A stretch of 64,000 bases of DNA from Frondihabitans sucicola (GCF_030296615.1 NZ_AP027733.1:372001-436000), one strand, 5' to 3'; numbered from the stretch's first letter, positions 1-8,547 are shown. Program-made: numbers and translations. Notes: generated by a model from the sequence alone, not told the origin.

Positions 1-84
1 GTCGAGAGCCCACCGTCCCGGCGTCGACACGATCTCAGGAGTGGGGGTGGTTGCCATCCCCCAGAGTACAGTAGTTGGCCCTCG

Positions 85-152
85 TGACGAATGTCAGTGG
101 CTACGCGTACTGTAAGAATATGCCTGAGGGACAGGCGCGAGAGGACAAGATC
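85..152 (+). promoter_or_regulatory. Class I promoter and AGGGA-loop leader
   Basis: The -10 is TACTGT at 108-113, with a weak TGACGA -35. The leader hairpin GCCTG-AGGGA-CAGGC lies at 122-136 and is followed by GAGAGGAC before the ATG at 153. Confidence 0.75.
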
Positions 153-826
153 ATGAGCTACACCTGCGGCCTGAGCGGCACCATCACCCTGCACAAGGGC
201 GACGGGAAGCGGCTGGCGGAGAGCCTCACCAAGCTCTTCAACACCACCCACGATGCCATCTACGAGAAGAGCCGCGCCTGGCACCGCGCGCTGCCGAAGA
301 CCTCCCTGGAGGCCTACCGAAACGCGGCCGAGAAGATGAACGGCCAGGAGCGCCAGAAGTTCTGGACTCGTCGAGAGCGCCCCGGAGAGACCGACGTCCT
401 CCAGGCCGTCTTCGCGATCTGCTCGCCCTACTCGGGCACGCTGAAGCTCCCCACGCACGCGACCGTCGACCAGCACGGCGCCCAGCGGGCCAACACGCGG
501 ACCAAGAAGTGGGTCTTCCAGTCGACCGACGGCGGCGGCGCCGGGGCCGAGGTCACGATCGAAGGCGACGTCGTGCGCGTCATGGGGGCCTACGAGAACC
601 ACGGCGACGACGTCGCCTACGAGTCGATCCTCTTCGGCGACCTCCTCGACCTGCTGAAGAGCCAGTGGTACCGAGGCGAGGACGAGGGGGCGTCATCTGG
701 TTCGAGGGCGAGTCGGGCGAGAAGCGCATCGCGCACGCGTTCGGCGGCGCCGGGAAGCACGAGGAGGCCAAAGAGACGGCGCTGGCCACCGCCCGCGCCG
801 AGGTCGAGTCGCGCTTCGCCCGCTGA
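153..826 (+). CDS. Unknown protein, frameshifted (about 224 aa)
   Basis: Not recognised. The ATG at 153 (MSYTCGLSG) follows the standard GAGAGGAC leader. The reading frame is lost at the GGGGG run near 690-697. One extra G continues smoothly into GVIWFEGESGEKRIAHAFGG and the TGA at 824-826. The first frame otherwise degenerates into an Arg/Ser-rich shadow, so the locus is annotated as one gene with a probable sequencing deletion. The C-terminal part is charged and helical. Confidence 0.7.
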
Positions 827-833
827 GCATGGA

Positions 834-869
834 CGAGCAGCCAGCCCTCTCGTGAGGACTGGCTGCTCG
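834..869 (+). terminator. Hairpin terminator
   Basis: An 11-bp perfect stem (CGAGCAGCCAG/CTGGCTGCTCG) starts 8 bases after the stop. There is no T run. Confidence 0.55.
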
Positions 870-871
870 CT

Positions 872-885
872 GGCGTAGCAGGTTG
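872..885 (-). promoter_or_regulatory. Class II-like promoter motif, orphan
   Basis: The reverse strand reads CAACCTGCTACGCC, matching the class II consensus with a degraded -10. It points into the 3' end of the first gene and has no gene of its own. It is possibly vestigial or an antisense promoter. Confidence 0.25.
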
Positions 886-932
886 TCAGCGCGTAACGCC
901 CGTTACGGCGTAACGCGTGTTACTAACGCCAG

Positions 933-1520
933 TTACCCCTCCGGGTTTCGACGAGGCGGCACGACCCAGTCGCCCCCACGCAGCACGCGGATGCTCATGA
1001 GCTGATCCGGGAGCGTCGGCACCTGGATGCGGATCGTCTCGTGTTCGCCGTGCCGGAACGTGAGCCGATCGCGGAGAAGGTAAGGGCTCTTCGGGTGCTT
1101 CAGAAAGGGCACGAAGATCAGCGCCCGATTGAGGTCCGTCAACTCGATGTCGAACTCACGATGGAGGCGCTGGGCGATGATCGCGAGCCAGAGCGACTGA
1201 TGGAAGCGAAGCTGTCCCCGAGCCCAGACCGTGATGACGCGAGCGACGACGATCGTGAGGAAGACGAACGCCCACGGCGCCACGTAGACCCAAAGGTCCT
1301 TCGTCTTCTCGCCGGGATGCAGGCTCACCTGGTTCATGATCGTGGCGAATCCGACCGAACCGACCCACGCCGTCACGACGGTTGCCACAAGCGTCGCGGC
1401 GGCCTGGATGCCGTAGTACGACTGCCAGTGCCGCCCTGGAGACAACGCCGTGTCTGTGTGCGCTTCGACGTCGAGGGTCTGGCCGGACCAGAGCCGTCGA
1501 CCGAACGAGCGCGCCATCAT
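933..1520 (-). CDS. Small two-helix membrane protein (195 aa)
   Basis: Function not recognised. Two hydrophobic segments lie at about residues 38-62 (IQAAATLVATVVTAWVG) and 77-98 (VYVAPWAFVFLTIVVARV). A basic soluble C-terminal half ends in a VVPPRRNPEG tail. Its start overlaps the stop of the upstream gene by 4 bases, so it is the last gene of the 2283 to 933 operon and is probably translationally coupled. Confidence 0.7.
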   Translation of the reverse strand: MMARSFGRRLWSGQTLDVEAHTDTALSPGRHWQSYYGIQAAATLVATVVTAWVGSVGFATIMNQVSLHPGEKTKDLWVYVAPWAFVFLTIVVARVITVWARGQLRFHQSLWLAIIAQRLHREFDIELTDLNRALIFVPFLKHPKSPYLLRDRLTFRHGEHETIRIQVPTLPDQLMSIRVLRGGDWVVPPRRNPEG

Positions 1521-1831
1521 GCCTCCTGGGCCGCTGCGGCGGCGCGGTAGATGCTCCCGAAGGTGCGGACGTGTGCCATCAGGGCCTGGGCGTCGACCCC
1601 TGCGGCTTCCAGGGAGTCGATGGGCTCCCAGTCACTCGCGGGCATGCTGACCTCGTAGGTGGCGTTTCCACTGCTGTCCAACAACGCGGCAACGCCGCGA
1701 GGGACGAGGGCCGATGGGGCGAGTTCGATGCGGGTGACGATCGCGTTCCCGGCCGAGCAGGGGGCCAGCGTCAGGCTGACGCGGTAGCCGCGCTCCCTGC
1801 CGACGATGACGGCGTCCGAGAGGGCGCTCAA
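1517..1831 (-). CDS. Unknown small protein (104 aa)
   Basis: Not recognised. It is a soluble protein that starts MSALSDAVIVGRERGYRV and has an Ala-rich C-terminus (YRAAAAAQEA). It lies between the 1834-2283 gene (2-base gap) and the membrane protein gene (4-base overlap), in the middle of a three-gene operon. Confidence 0.7.
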   Translation of the reverse strand: MSALSDAVIVGRERGYRVSLTLAPCSAGNAIVTRIELAPSALVPRGVAALLDSSGNATYEVSMPASDWEPIDSLEAAGVDAQALMAHVRTFGSIYRAAAAAQEA

Positions 1832-1833
1832 GC

Positions 1834-2283
1834 TCAGTCCTCGCCGGGCATCGAGATGATGAAGCAGGGCATCCCGGTCATGTCGTACCCCTCGATGTTG
1901 ATCTGGAGGCGAGTGCGGAGAGCCGTGGTGGAGCGCGACGGCTGCCCCGAGGGCGTCTTGTCCGGGATGCGGTGCAGCTCGAACGGGACCTTCTCGTTCG
2001 TGTCGGCTGCGCGCTTGGCGATCCCCATGAAGGTGATGATCGACAGGACGTCGTGGGCGCGGCCGGTGATGCTCTGGCCCTCGTCGTCACCGCGAGTCCA
2101 GTCGACGGCGTCGGCGTACGCGGCGCGAGTCATGAGGACGGGTACGAGGATGCGGTGGCTCTTGACGAGCTTGTCGTCGAGCGCGACCAGGTCCCCGTCT
2201 GCCACGGCGTCGGCCGCGGTGTAGGCGTGGATGACTTCGGCGTCGTCCCAGAATCCGGGCGTGGTGACGGTCGTGTTCGGCAT
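1834..2283 (-). CDS. DUF6573-like small protein (149 aa)
   Basis: The N-terminal motif FWDDAEVIHAYTAADAVADGDLV resembles the small actinobacterial phage/plasmid proteins with an FW..VI..YTRAQAIADG pattern (DUF6573-like). That assignment is from memory of the motif, not from a search. The biochemical role is unknown. It is the first gene of its operon and is preceded by a full class I promoter and leader. The ATG at 2283 was chosen because it follows that leader. Confidence 0.7.
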   Translation of the reverse strand: MPNTTVTTPGFWDDAEVIHAYTAADAVADGDLVALDDKLVKSHRILVPVLMTRAAYADAVDWTRGDDEGQSITGRAHDVLSIITFMGIAKRAADTNEKVPFELHRIPDKTPSGQPSRSTTALRTRLQINIEGYDMTGMPCFIISMPGED

Positions 2284-2358
2284 GGTGGCCCCCAAGGTCT
2301 GCGTGAGCCTGTCCCTCAAGCTCGTAACCTACAGTACACCCTATGGCGCTTGTGTCAA
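2284..2358 (-). promoter_or_regulatory. Class I promoter and AGGGA-loop leader
   Basis: TTGACA (2358-2353), a 16-bp spacer and TACTGT (2336-2331). The leader stem is GAGCTTG-AGGGA-CAGGCTC. The usual GAGAGGAC is replaced by a longer G-rich stretch (TTGGGGGCC) before the ATG. Confidence 0.8.
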
Positions 2359-2516
2359 GCAAGACGGGCGGGAGCTGACGGTCCCCCATCCTCTATCGGG
2401 ATGACCCGCCGAAGCGTTAGGCGCTCAGGCCTTCTTCGAGCCTCGATCGTGCGAACAAACTATGGCCAGCGACCAATCGTGCCCGACGCTCCCGGATGGA
2501 GGCTCCTAAGCCAGCA

Positions 2517-2532
2517 GGTCGGGGATGGAAGG
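2517..2532. repeat. Dispersed 16-bp repeat, copy 1 (degenerate)
   Basis: AGGTCGGGGATGGAAG, with two mismatches to GGGTCGGGGATGGGAG. It lies between two transcription units. Confidence 0.5.
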
Positions 2533-2552
2533 AGAACGCGGACGCAACGACG

Positions 2553-2579
2553 AAGGCCCCGCCGAGACGACGGGGCCTT
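2553..2579 (-). terminator. Hairpin terminator
   Basis: AAGGCCCCG/CGGGGCCTT 9-bp stem, 14 bases after the stop of the 2594-3829 gene. Confidence 0.6.
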
Positions 2580-2593
2580 GGTGATCGATCGCT

Positions 2594-3829
2594 CTACGCG
2601 TCGATCAGCTCTCGCTCTTCCACGCTGGTCTCCGCCTTGCTGCCGCCGAAGAGGCCAGACAGGACCCGCTGCGCCGTGACGGCGCGGTCGAAGTCCTCGC
2701 GCGAGCCCCCGTTGGCCTTGAACTCGCCCCAGGTGCGGCCCTTCGAGTTGAGCCTGCCGAAGTCCTGCCCGAGCCCCCGGAGCACCTCGGTGGTGGTCGG
2801 GTAGCGCTGCGCGGTGTGCGACGCGTCACGGTCCGCACTCGCCAGGATCGCCTCGCGCTTGGCCATGATCGGAGCGGCGTCCGTCTCGAAGACCTTCTGC
2901 GTGCGGACGCCGTCGACATCGCGCTGGAGGACGACCTGCACCTTCGGCTTCCCGTCGGCGCCGACGACGTTGCGGTGCCCCGACGAGACGCCGGTCCAGA
3001 CGGGCTCCTCCAGCATGCGGAACTCGCCCTGGTCGGCCGCCTTGTAGGGCTGGAGCATCGACCTGGCGCGATCCCGCTTGCGGGCGGCGTCGATGGTCGC
3101 CTGGGCGGAGGCGAGGCGCTCCTTGGCCTCCGCGATCTCCTCGGGCGTGCCCTCGTTCTCGTAGATGATCTGGCCCGCCGCCTTGTGCTCCCCGAGGGCG
3201 TCCGTCATCTCCTCATACTCGGCGTAGCCCTCGGCGGACTCGATCTGCGCGCCGTTGCGGTTCATCGCCTCTTCGGCCATGCGGCGCTCGGCCTTCTCGC
3301 GGCGGGTGGAGAGGCCCTGGAGTTCGGCCAGCTCGGCCGACTGCTCGTGCGTCAGCTCGGTCCCGACGCCGGGGACGCTCGATGCCTCGACGCTGCGCTG
3401 CCACGCGGTGTTGCGCTGGTTGAACTCGTTCGTGAGGGTCATCAGGCCCTCGGTGGTGGCGTCGTACGCGTACAGCGCCTCGGAGTTGCGCAGCTCGGCG
3501 GTGCGGCTCGCCTGCTTCGCCTCGGACCAGGCCTTGGTCGCCCTGCGCTCCTGCTCCGCCATCCGGTCCTCGATGCGAGCCTCGCTGTCGATCTGCTCGG
3601 CGAGCTTCGCGCGCTGCTCGGGGTCCTCGGTGCGGAGGTACTCGCGCTGGAGGTTGACCTTGGCGTCGTTGTGGTCGACGTGCGCCGCCTCGGTGGCGCT
3701 GCGCTCGGCGTTGGCAGCGCGCTCCAGCATGCGCGCCTCAGCGGCGGCCGACGACGCCTCCTGCATGGCGGTGCGTGCGTGTCCACCGCAGCGGTGCGGC
3801 CCGCCCGGCTCGTTCGGTCCCTTGCACAT
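2594..3829 (-). CDS. Coiled-coil protein with Cys/His N-terminal motif, paralogue A (411 aa)
   Basis: The start MCKGPNEPGGPHRCGGHAR carries a short Cys/His/Gly/Pro motif, a possible small metal site, also seen at the start of the neighbour at 3996-5159. Residues about 20-260 are Glu/Ala/Arg-rich and strongly predicted coiled coil. The C-terminus has a globular part (KGRTWGEFKANGGSREDFDRAVTAQRVLSGLFG) conserved in the paralogue (KGRTLAEHTANGGSKDDWYAGVKAARALDALFG). Function unknown; a structural or DNA-organising role is only a guess. It has its own upstream region, which is duplicated with the gene. Confidence 0.75.
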   Translation of the reverse strand: MCKGPNEPGGPHRCGGHARTAMQEASSAAAEARMLERAANAERSATEAAHVDHNDAKVNLQREYLRTEDPEQRAKLAEQIDSEARIEDRMAEQERRATKAWSEAKQASRTAELRNSEALYAYDATTEGLMTLTNEFNQRNTAWQRSVEASSVPGVGTELTHEQSAELAELQGLSTRREKAERRMAEEAMNRNGAQIESAEGYAEYEEMTDALGEHKAAGQIIYENEGTPEEIAEAKERLASAQATIDAARKRDRARSMLQPYKAADQGEFRMLEEPVWTGVSSGHRNVVGADGKPKVQVVLQRDVDGVRTQKVFETDAAPIMAKREAILASADRDASHTAQRYPTTTEVLRGLGQDFGRLNSKGRTWGEFKANGGSREDFDRAVTAQRVLSGLFGGSKAETSVEERELIDA

Positions 3830-3935
3830 GACGGTCTCCTAGCTCGAAGTTCTGGTACTTCGAGTCGACCAAAAACGGGACCACGCCGGGGCTGGCGGCC
3901 GGTCCCTTTTTCACGCGATCGAGCCCCGATTTCAA
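3830..3935 (-). promoter_or_regulatory. Upstream region of coiled-coil gene A
   Basis: This is not a class I or II promoter. It shares GGTCGACTCGAA and a TTTGAAA-type box at its far end with the region upstream of the paralogue (5160-5265), so the control region was duplicated with the gene. Confidence 0.4.
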
Positions 3936-3953
3936 ACGGCCCCGAGCAAGCGA

Positions 3954-3984
3954 AAGGCGGAGCCGGGCATCCCAGCTCCGCCTT
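3954..3984 (-). terminator. Hairpin terminator
   Basis: AAGGCGGAGC/GCTCCGCCTT 10-bp stem just downstream of the stop of the 3996-5159 gene. Confidence 0.6.
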
Positions 3985-3995
3985 CGTCAGTGCGC

Positions 3996-5159
3996 CTACG
4001 CCGCGGCCACGGCTTCCCGCTGCCCGAAGAGGGCATCAAGGGCCCTGGCGGCCTTCACGCCCGCGTACCAGTCGTCCTTGCTGCCGCCGTTGGCGGTGTG
4101 CTCGGCGAGGGTTCGCCCCTTGGCGTTGTGAGCGCGAGCGTCCTGGAGGTAGCGCACGAGGCGGGTCGTGGAGGGGTCGCGCTGGGAGTGGAGTGCGTCG
4201 AGAGCGTCAGTCGGCGCCGGGAAGGCCTCGCGAGGGACCTCGACGGTGGTGCTGATCCGCTCGTCGCCGTCCATGCGGAACAGGCGCGCCTCGATCGTCT
4301 CCCGCCCTTCGCTGTCGTACATGGGGCGCTGGATCGAGGAGACGCCCTGGAGGGACTTGCTCTCGTCAGCGGTTCGTTCGGCGTGGCCAGCGTTCGCGGC
4401 CCGGTAGCCACCGAGTTTGGCGTCGGTGCGTCGATGTGCGTTGAGGTCGGCCTGGCGGCGGGTGATGGTCTGCCCGAGTAGTGCTCGCTCGCCTGCCGCG
4501 TGGGAGTCGTCCGGGTCCTCGCCGAGAGCATCGCGCTCCTGGCGAATCTCGTCGATCCGACGCTGCTCCAACTCGGAGTCGAACGGGGTGAAGTCGCGGT
4601 TGTGGCGGCGCTCCTCCGCTTCGTCCTCCATGCGGGATTCGGCCTCGGCGCGGCGGCTCAGCATGTCGTGGACGGAGCCTGCGAGGGCGTTGCTCTCGTG
4701 CGTCTGCGCTTCGCCTCGGGCGGCCATGTCTCGCAGGGTGCGCTGGCTCTGGTCGATGTCCAGCTCCAGGCGGGCAAGGCCCTCGGGGGTGGAGTCGTAG
4801 GCCGCGCGTCGGCTCAGCATGACGGCGCCCGCGTGACGCTGCTCGGCCACGAGCTTCTCTCGGGCGCGGTCGGCGTTGATGGCGGACTGCATGAGCCGGG
4901 CCGACTCGGCGTACTTGGCGTCGTAGTCGACTTCGAGCGCGGCGACGTTGTCCGCGGTGGCGTTGTCGAGCTTCGCGCGGGCGGCGTCACGGTCGTTCGC
5001 CGCCGCGGCGGCAGCGTGGATGAGGGCGGAGTGGGTGGCGCGGGCCTCACCGGCCTTCTCGGTGGCGGCCACGTGCTCGCCGACGGCCTTGTCATAGGCG
5101 GCGCGTGCGTGGCCGCTGCACCGCTTTGGGCCGTTGGGTTCGTTGGCTCCGAGGCACAT
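3996..5159 (-). CDS. Coiled-coil protein with Cys/His N-terminal motif, paralogue B (387 aa)
   Basis: Tandem paralogue of the 2594-3829 gene. It has the same MC.G.NEP.GP.RC.GHAR start, a long Ala/Glu/Arg coiled-coil middle (about 30-270), a Ser/Tyr/Glu-rich stretch, and the same C-terminal TANGGS..DW..... A..LD.LFG domain. The ATG at 5159 is chosen because it aligns with the paralogue; the open frame extends further upstream without such a match. Function unknown. Confidence 0.75.
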   Translation of the reverse strand: MCLGANEPNGPKRCSGHARAAYDKAVGEHVAATEKAGEARATHSALIHAAAAAANDRDAARAKLDNATADNVAALEVDYDAKYAESARLMQSAINADRAREKLVAEQRHAGAVMLSRRAAYDSTPEGLARLELDIDQSQRTLRDMAARGEAQTHESNALAGSVHDMLSRRAEAESRMEDEAEERRHNRDFTPFDSELEQRRIDEIRQERDALGEDPDDSHAAGERALLGQTITRRQADLNAHRRTDAKLGGYRAANAGHAERTADESKSLQGVSSIQRPMYDSEGRETIEARLFRMDGDERISTTVEVPREAFPAPTDALDALHSQRDPSTTRLVRYLQDARAHNAKGRTLAEHTANGGSKDDWYAGVKAARALDALFGQREAVAAA

Positions 5160-5265
5160 GGCGTTCTCCCTGATCTGGTGGTAGTTCGAGTCGACCAAGA
5201 TCGGGCCTCTCGCGGGGATGTCAGGTGGTCCCCTTTTGAATGGATCGCTACCCGTTTTCAAACCC
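5160..5265 (-). promoter_or_regulatory. Upstream region of coiled-coil gene B
   Basis: On the reverse strand it reads TTTGAAAACGGGTAGCGATCC, then further on GGTCGACTCGAACTACC, close to the equivalent region of paralogue A. The GGGTAGCG word also occurs near 41862, 62491 and 63918. Confidence 0.4.
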
Positions 5266-5285
5266 GAGGTCGAGGTAACGACGGA

Positions 5286-5313
5286 AAGGCCCAGGCGCGA
5301 TGCCTGGGCCCTT
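5286..5313 (-). terminator. Hairpin terminator
   Basis: AGGCCCAGGC/GCCTGGGCCC stem with loop GCGAT, 17 bases after the stop of the 5330-5704 gene. Confidence 0.6.
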
Positions 5314-5329
5314 CTCGAAGTGCGTGCGA

Positions 5330-5704
5330 CTACGCGCGGTCGGCGACCTCGTCGAGCAGCCCGGCGATCAGCGACAGGCCGACGAGGTTCTCCTCGGCGA
5401 AGGCCAGGGCGAGGTGGCCCGCGTCCTGGGAGTCCTCGAAGCCGGACACGTGCTCGCCGTTGACGCGCAGCTCGACGTTCAGTGCGGACGTGACGATGAC
5501 CTGGCACCAGTCGTCGCTGGGCTCCGTGCTGGCGACGACGACCTCGTGCTGGCCGACGAAGACGGCCTGGGTGGTGACGCGGATGCCGGTGGCGAAGCCT
5601 TTAACGCGGACGTCGAGGCTGAGTTCAGCGATCATCTGGTGGAGGTCCGAGATGCTCTCGGTCTCGACAGGGGTGAAGGTCGTGGCGGTGGCGATGTTGG
5701 TCAT
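5330..5704 (-). CDS. Unknown small protein (124 aa)
   Basis: Not recognised. It is a soluble, acidic, single-gene unit (start MTNIATATTFTPVETES, end LIAGLLDEVADRA) with its own class I promoter and hairpin terminator. It is similar in size and gene setting to the 39687-40067 gene, but no convincing alignment was seen. Confidence 0.7.
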   Translation of the reverse strand: MTNIATATTFTPVETESISDLHQMIAELSLDVRVKGFATGIRVTTQAVFVGQHEVVVASTEPSDDWCQVIVTSALNVELRVNGEHVSGFEDSQDAGHLALAFAEENLVGLSLIAGLLDEVADRA

Positions 5705-5775
5705 GATGGTCCTCTCGGCCGAGTCCCTCTCGGCCTTCTTGATAGCTACAGTACACGCATATGCGCGACTGTCAA
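5705..5775 (-). promoter_or_regulatory. Class I promoter and AGGGA-loop leader
   Basis: TTGACA (5775-5770), 16-bp spacer containing GCGCATATGC, TACTGT (5753-5748). Leader stem GGCCGAG-AGGGA-CTCGGCC, 7 bp perfect. Confidence 0.85.
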
Positions 5776-5881
5776 CATCGACCCGAGATTTGTTTGACTG
5801 GCAAGTGGCCGACCTCGCTACTTCCCCATGTTTCCGGGGATATTTGCTTGCACGGTAAATCGCCAGAGCCTGCCGGATGGC

Positions 5882-7357
5882 TCAGGCGTCGAAGGATTCC
5901 CGCTCACGCCACGCCCTGTCGAGCTTTGAGGGCGGGTCAGCGCGCCACCCCGGCATCACGATCGAGTACCGAGCCATGATGTGTCGCGCGAGGCGGTCCT
6001 CCGCCGCCCGAGCGCGTTCCCGGATGAGCCAGTTCGTCGCTGTCATCCCTGCCGACGTCAAGGCCCCAGCCTCGGCCAGCGCGAGCATGTCGAGGGAGCG
6101 CTGGTCGAAGTCCTCGACGTAGGCGCGGCGGGCCGCAGTCGTCACCTGCGGAACGAGACGCGGACGCCCGGTATCCATCGACGTCGGGTCGAAGGAGCCC
6201 TCACGCCAGCGCGGGCAGGCGGCCGTCATCGCCTGCGCATCGCGAGCGGAGACGCGTCCCTGCCCATCCGCGTCCCGGAAGGCGTCGAGCCAGCGGATCG
6301 CTTCTGGCATGTCGCCAAGGATGCCTGAGTCGGCCAGGAGGGTGAAGGCCGCGATGGTCCGTGCGTGACTCTCCTGCGGCACCTGGTGGATGGTGGGCGC
6401 CGCGGCGGGCGCGGGAGTCGCGGCGGGTTCCGGCGAGGGTCTTGGGGTGCTGACGTCGAGGGTCCACGCAGGGAGCATGACGTCGAGGCGGGCGATCAGC
6501 CGCGGGCTCAGCTCACCCTCGTCGCGCGAGGATCGGAGCGCGTTGAGCCAAGCGATCGCGGCGTCGTCCCGCGCCTCTGCCTGGAGGGCCTCGATCATCG
6601 CCCGATCGGTCTTCGACAGGTAGGTGCGGAGGCTCCGCTTCACCTTGACGCGTGGATTCAGCGTCACGTCCGGCTGGGGCGCTAGAGGCTTGGGCGGGAG
6701 GGTTGGTCGGGGCGCCTCGGCGCTGTGATTGCGCGCCCGCCAGCGCGCGTCGAGAACCTCGGCGTCGGTGGTGCGCCAACCAGGTGCGGCCGCATCCATC
6801 GCCCGCGTCTCCGCGAGGGGCAGCTCTCCCTCGGCAGCGTGGGCGCGGAGCGATCGGAACGCTCCCTGGAAGAGCGACAGGGTACCACCACGGGCTGCCT
6901 TGATGACGCGCAGCCACGGCGACGACTCAGGCACACGAGGGTCAGGAGCTACCCGGATGAGGCCAGGGCCTGGGCGGGCCGACGTGGTGACGACCGCGGG
7001 CTCGGGAATCGGTGCGATCTTCGGCCTCTTCTTGCGGTTACGCCGACGTGGCGGGACGGGCGCACCGTGGCGCTTCGCCCACTCGCGATCGATCTCCACC
7101 GGCCGCAGGCGCCGCCAGCCCGGCATCACAGAGTCGAGCGCGACGACCTTCTCGGGGCTGAGCGCATCCGAGTGAGCGCGAGAGCGCTGCGACGCGAGCC
7201 ATTCCGTCGCGTAGGGCAGGGTGAGGCGCAGTTCACCGCGTGAGGCGGCCTCGATGAAGATCGCGGACCGTTTGGAGACGCCCCAGCGCTTGGCTGCTTC
7301 CCTGACCTCATCCGTCAGCCGGGCGTTCAATCCCCTCGCCACGCTCGCACCTCGCAC
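5882..7357 (-). CDS. LPGWR-repeat (helicase-associated-like) protein, five modules (491 aa)
   Basis: It contains five degenerate modules, each ending in a PGW-type motif (MPGWRRL, APGWRTT, LPAWTLD, CPRWREG, MPGWRAD). A typical module reads W-L-x2-Q-R-...-L-S-P-...-L-D-x3-P-G-W-R, then about 10 residues on LD..WR.R. This resembles the C-terminal half of the actinobacterial helicase-associated domain (HA, PF03457), so DNA binding is inferred. The N-terminus (GLNARLTDEVREAAKRWGVSK) looks like a short helical DNA-binding segment. The start is GTG 7357; GTG 7342 is an alternative. It follows 7439-7999 in one operon. Confidence 0.7.
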   Translation of the reverse strand: MRGASVARGLNARLTDEVREAAKRWGVSKRSAIFIEAASRGELRLTLPYATEWLASQRSRAHSDALSPEKVVALDSVMPGWRRLRPVEIDREWAKRHGAPVPPRRRNRKKRPKIAPIPEPAVVTTSARPGPGLIRVAPDPRVPESSPWLRVIKAARGGTLSLFQGAFRSLRAHAAEGELPLAETRAMDAAAPGWRTTDAEVLDARWRARNHSAEAPRPTLPPKPLAPQPDVTLNPRVKVKRSLRTYLSKTDRAMIEALQAEARDDAAIAWLNALRSSRDEGELSPRLIARLDVMLPAWTLDVSTPRPSPEPAATPAPAAAPTIHQVPQESHARTIAAFTLLADSGILGDMPEAIRWLDAFRDADGQGRVSARDAQAMTAACPRWREGSFDPTSMDTGRPRLVPQVTTAARRAYVEDFDQRSLDMLALAEAGALTSAGMTATNWLIRERARAAEDRLARHIMARYSIVMPGWRADPPSKLDRAWRERESFDA

Positions 7358-7438
7358 CGCTCGTCACGCGTCCCTCACGCGGCATCCAAGATACAGGGCG
7401 GCCGAGGGGGTGTGCGCGATGTCGAGCACGCGGGAGTG

Positions 7439-7999
7439 TCAGGCGGGCTGGAGGACCGAGACGGGAGCCTGGAATCGGCCCGACGCCTCACGGCTCTGAG
7501 TGCGCTTGCGCTTGTTCCAGGCGGGCCAGAGCGCGGAGAGCGCCGTGGCGACGACGACGGGCAGCTTGCCGCCGCGATCGAGAGTGCGGAACCGGTCGAG
7601 CCAGGGGACGAGGTCCGGGTTGAAGGCGTCGTCGTCGACCGTGAGTGCTGCGAGGTAGTCGAGGTCCCACAGGGGGTCCGCGACACCCTTGCGGATGTGC
7701 CAGGCGATGTCGAGTTCCTGCTGGGTGAGATAGCGCCACCCCGGCATGTAGTGATCGAGCGCCTGGGAGAGCTTGGGGGCGATCGCCACGCCGAACCAGT
7801 CGCGACGTCGTGCCTTCAGCCAGTCGGGCACGCCGGTGGTGAGAAAGCGGAGCTGTCCGCGGTCGGCCAGGACGCAGTACATGGCCGTGCGACTGTCGAG
7901 GCCCAGGTGAGTCTGAAGCACGGCCGTTCTCGCCTTGACCTCAGGGGTGAGGATCATGTTCGGCGAGACGGGAGCCGGGGTAGCGAGCGTCGAAGACAT
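7439..7999 (-). CDS. LPGWR-repeat protein, two modules (186 aa)
   Basis: Same family as the downstream 5882-7357 gene, with two PGW-type modules (MPGWRYL and WPAWNKR) and LD..WHIRKG after the first. The N-terminus is Pro/Ala-rich. The ATG at 7999 lies only about 7 bases downstream of the class II -10, so the message may be nearly leaderless. The N-terminal half has DLRFL-like residues after an Ala/Arg helix. Probable DNA-binding accessory protein; exact role unknown. Confidence 0.7.
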   Translation of the reverse strand: MSSTLATPAPVSPNMILTPEVKARTAVLQTHLGLDSRTAMYCVLADRGQLRFLTTGVPDWLKARRRDWFGVAIAPKLSQALDHYMPGWRYLTQQELDIAWHIRKGVADPLWDLDYLAALTVDDDAFNPDLVPWLDRFRTLDRGGKLPVVVATALSALWPAWNKRKRTQSREASGRFQAPVSVLQPA

Positions 8000-8005
8000 G
8001 CTGGT

Positions 8006-8020
8006 TAGTGTAGCAGGTTG
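8006..8020 (-). promoter_or_regulatory. Class II promoter
   Basis: The reverse strand reads CAACCTGCTACACTA. The start codon follows within 7 bases. Confidence 0.65.
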
Positions 8021-8074
8021 GTGACGGAAAAGTCCCCCTTAGACGGGACTCGGGCGTCCCCCGAGGCGCGAAGG

Positions 8075-8452
8075 CTACGACGCCCGCAACATGGCCGACC
8101 CGGAGTGGATCGGGCAGAGGTCCTGGGTCCCATCGCCGCGTCCCCAGCCGTTCTGTTCCGCCTTCTCGCGGATGATCTCGACGGCGATCTCAGCGGGCTG
8201 ATGACCGCGGTACTCCCCGAACCACTTGGCTTCGCAGGGCTCTACGTCGCAGGCGATGAGGGCGCGCTGGGGCGCTTCGGTCTCATGGGGAACCGGGGCA
8301 GCGAGGATGACGTCCTGCACGTCCTCCGGGCACGGCCATGCGCCGGAGTGGATGCCGCAGCGCTTGGTCTGGCTCTGGAAGTGGAACTTCGGGTAGCAGG
8401 GGAATCGGGGCGTCACGATGTACTCGGCGTCGTCTGCTCGATTGCCGCTCAT
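8075..8452 (-). CDS. Cys/His-rich small protein (125 aa)
   Basis: Not recognised. Seven Cys and several His residues (CYPKFHF, RCGIHSGAWPCPED, ACDVEPCEAKW, LCPIHSG) suggest a small metal-binding fold. A helix EIAVEIIREKAEQNGWGRG lies near the C-terminus. Single-gene unit under a variant class I promoter. The AGGGA hairpin is absent, although GAGAGGAAGC supplies the ribosome site. Confidence 0.7.
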   Translation of the reverse strand: MSGNRADDAEYIVTPRFPCYPKFHFQSQTKRCGIHSGAWPCPEDVQDVILAAPVPHETEAPQRALIACDVEPCEAKWFGEYRGHQPAEIAVEIIREKAEQNGWGRGDGTQDLCPIHSGSAMLRAS

Positions 8453-8504
8453 GAGGCTTCCTCTCGGTCGTCCTACAGAACATGCTCCCAGTGATTTCTG
8501 TCAC
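8453..8504 (-). promoter_or_regulatory. Variant class I promoter, no leader hairpin
   Basis: The -10 is TTCTGT in TGTTCTGTAG (8480-8475), with a GTGACA-like -35 near 8504. The leader is short, goes straight to CGAGAGGA, and lacks the AGGGA stem-loop. Confidence 0.6.
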
Positions 8505-8547
8505 GCGCCTGGAAGTCTTGCGCCCCTTTTCACTCGCAGCGCCTGCA

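Noticed and set aside
690-700. Programmed frameshift in the first gene
   Set aside because: No slippery heptamer with downstream structure, and the same kind of one-base loss recurs in G/C runs of many unrelated genes, so sequence error is simpler.
2816-5858. Overlapping forward frames opposite the coiled-coil genes
   Set aside because: Antisense shadows of the paralogue pair.
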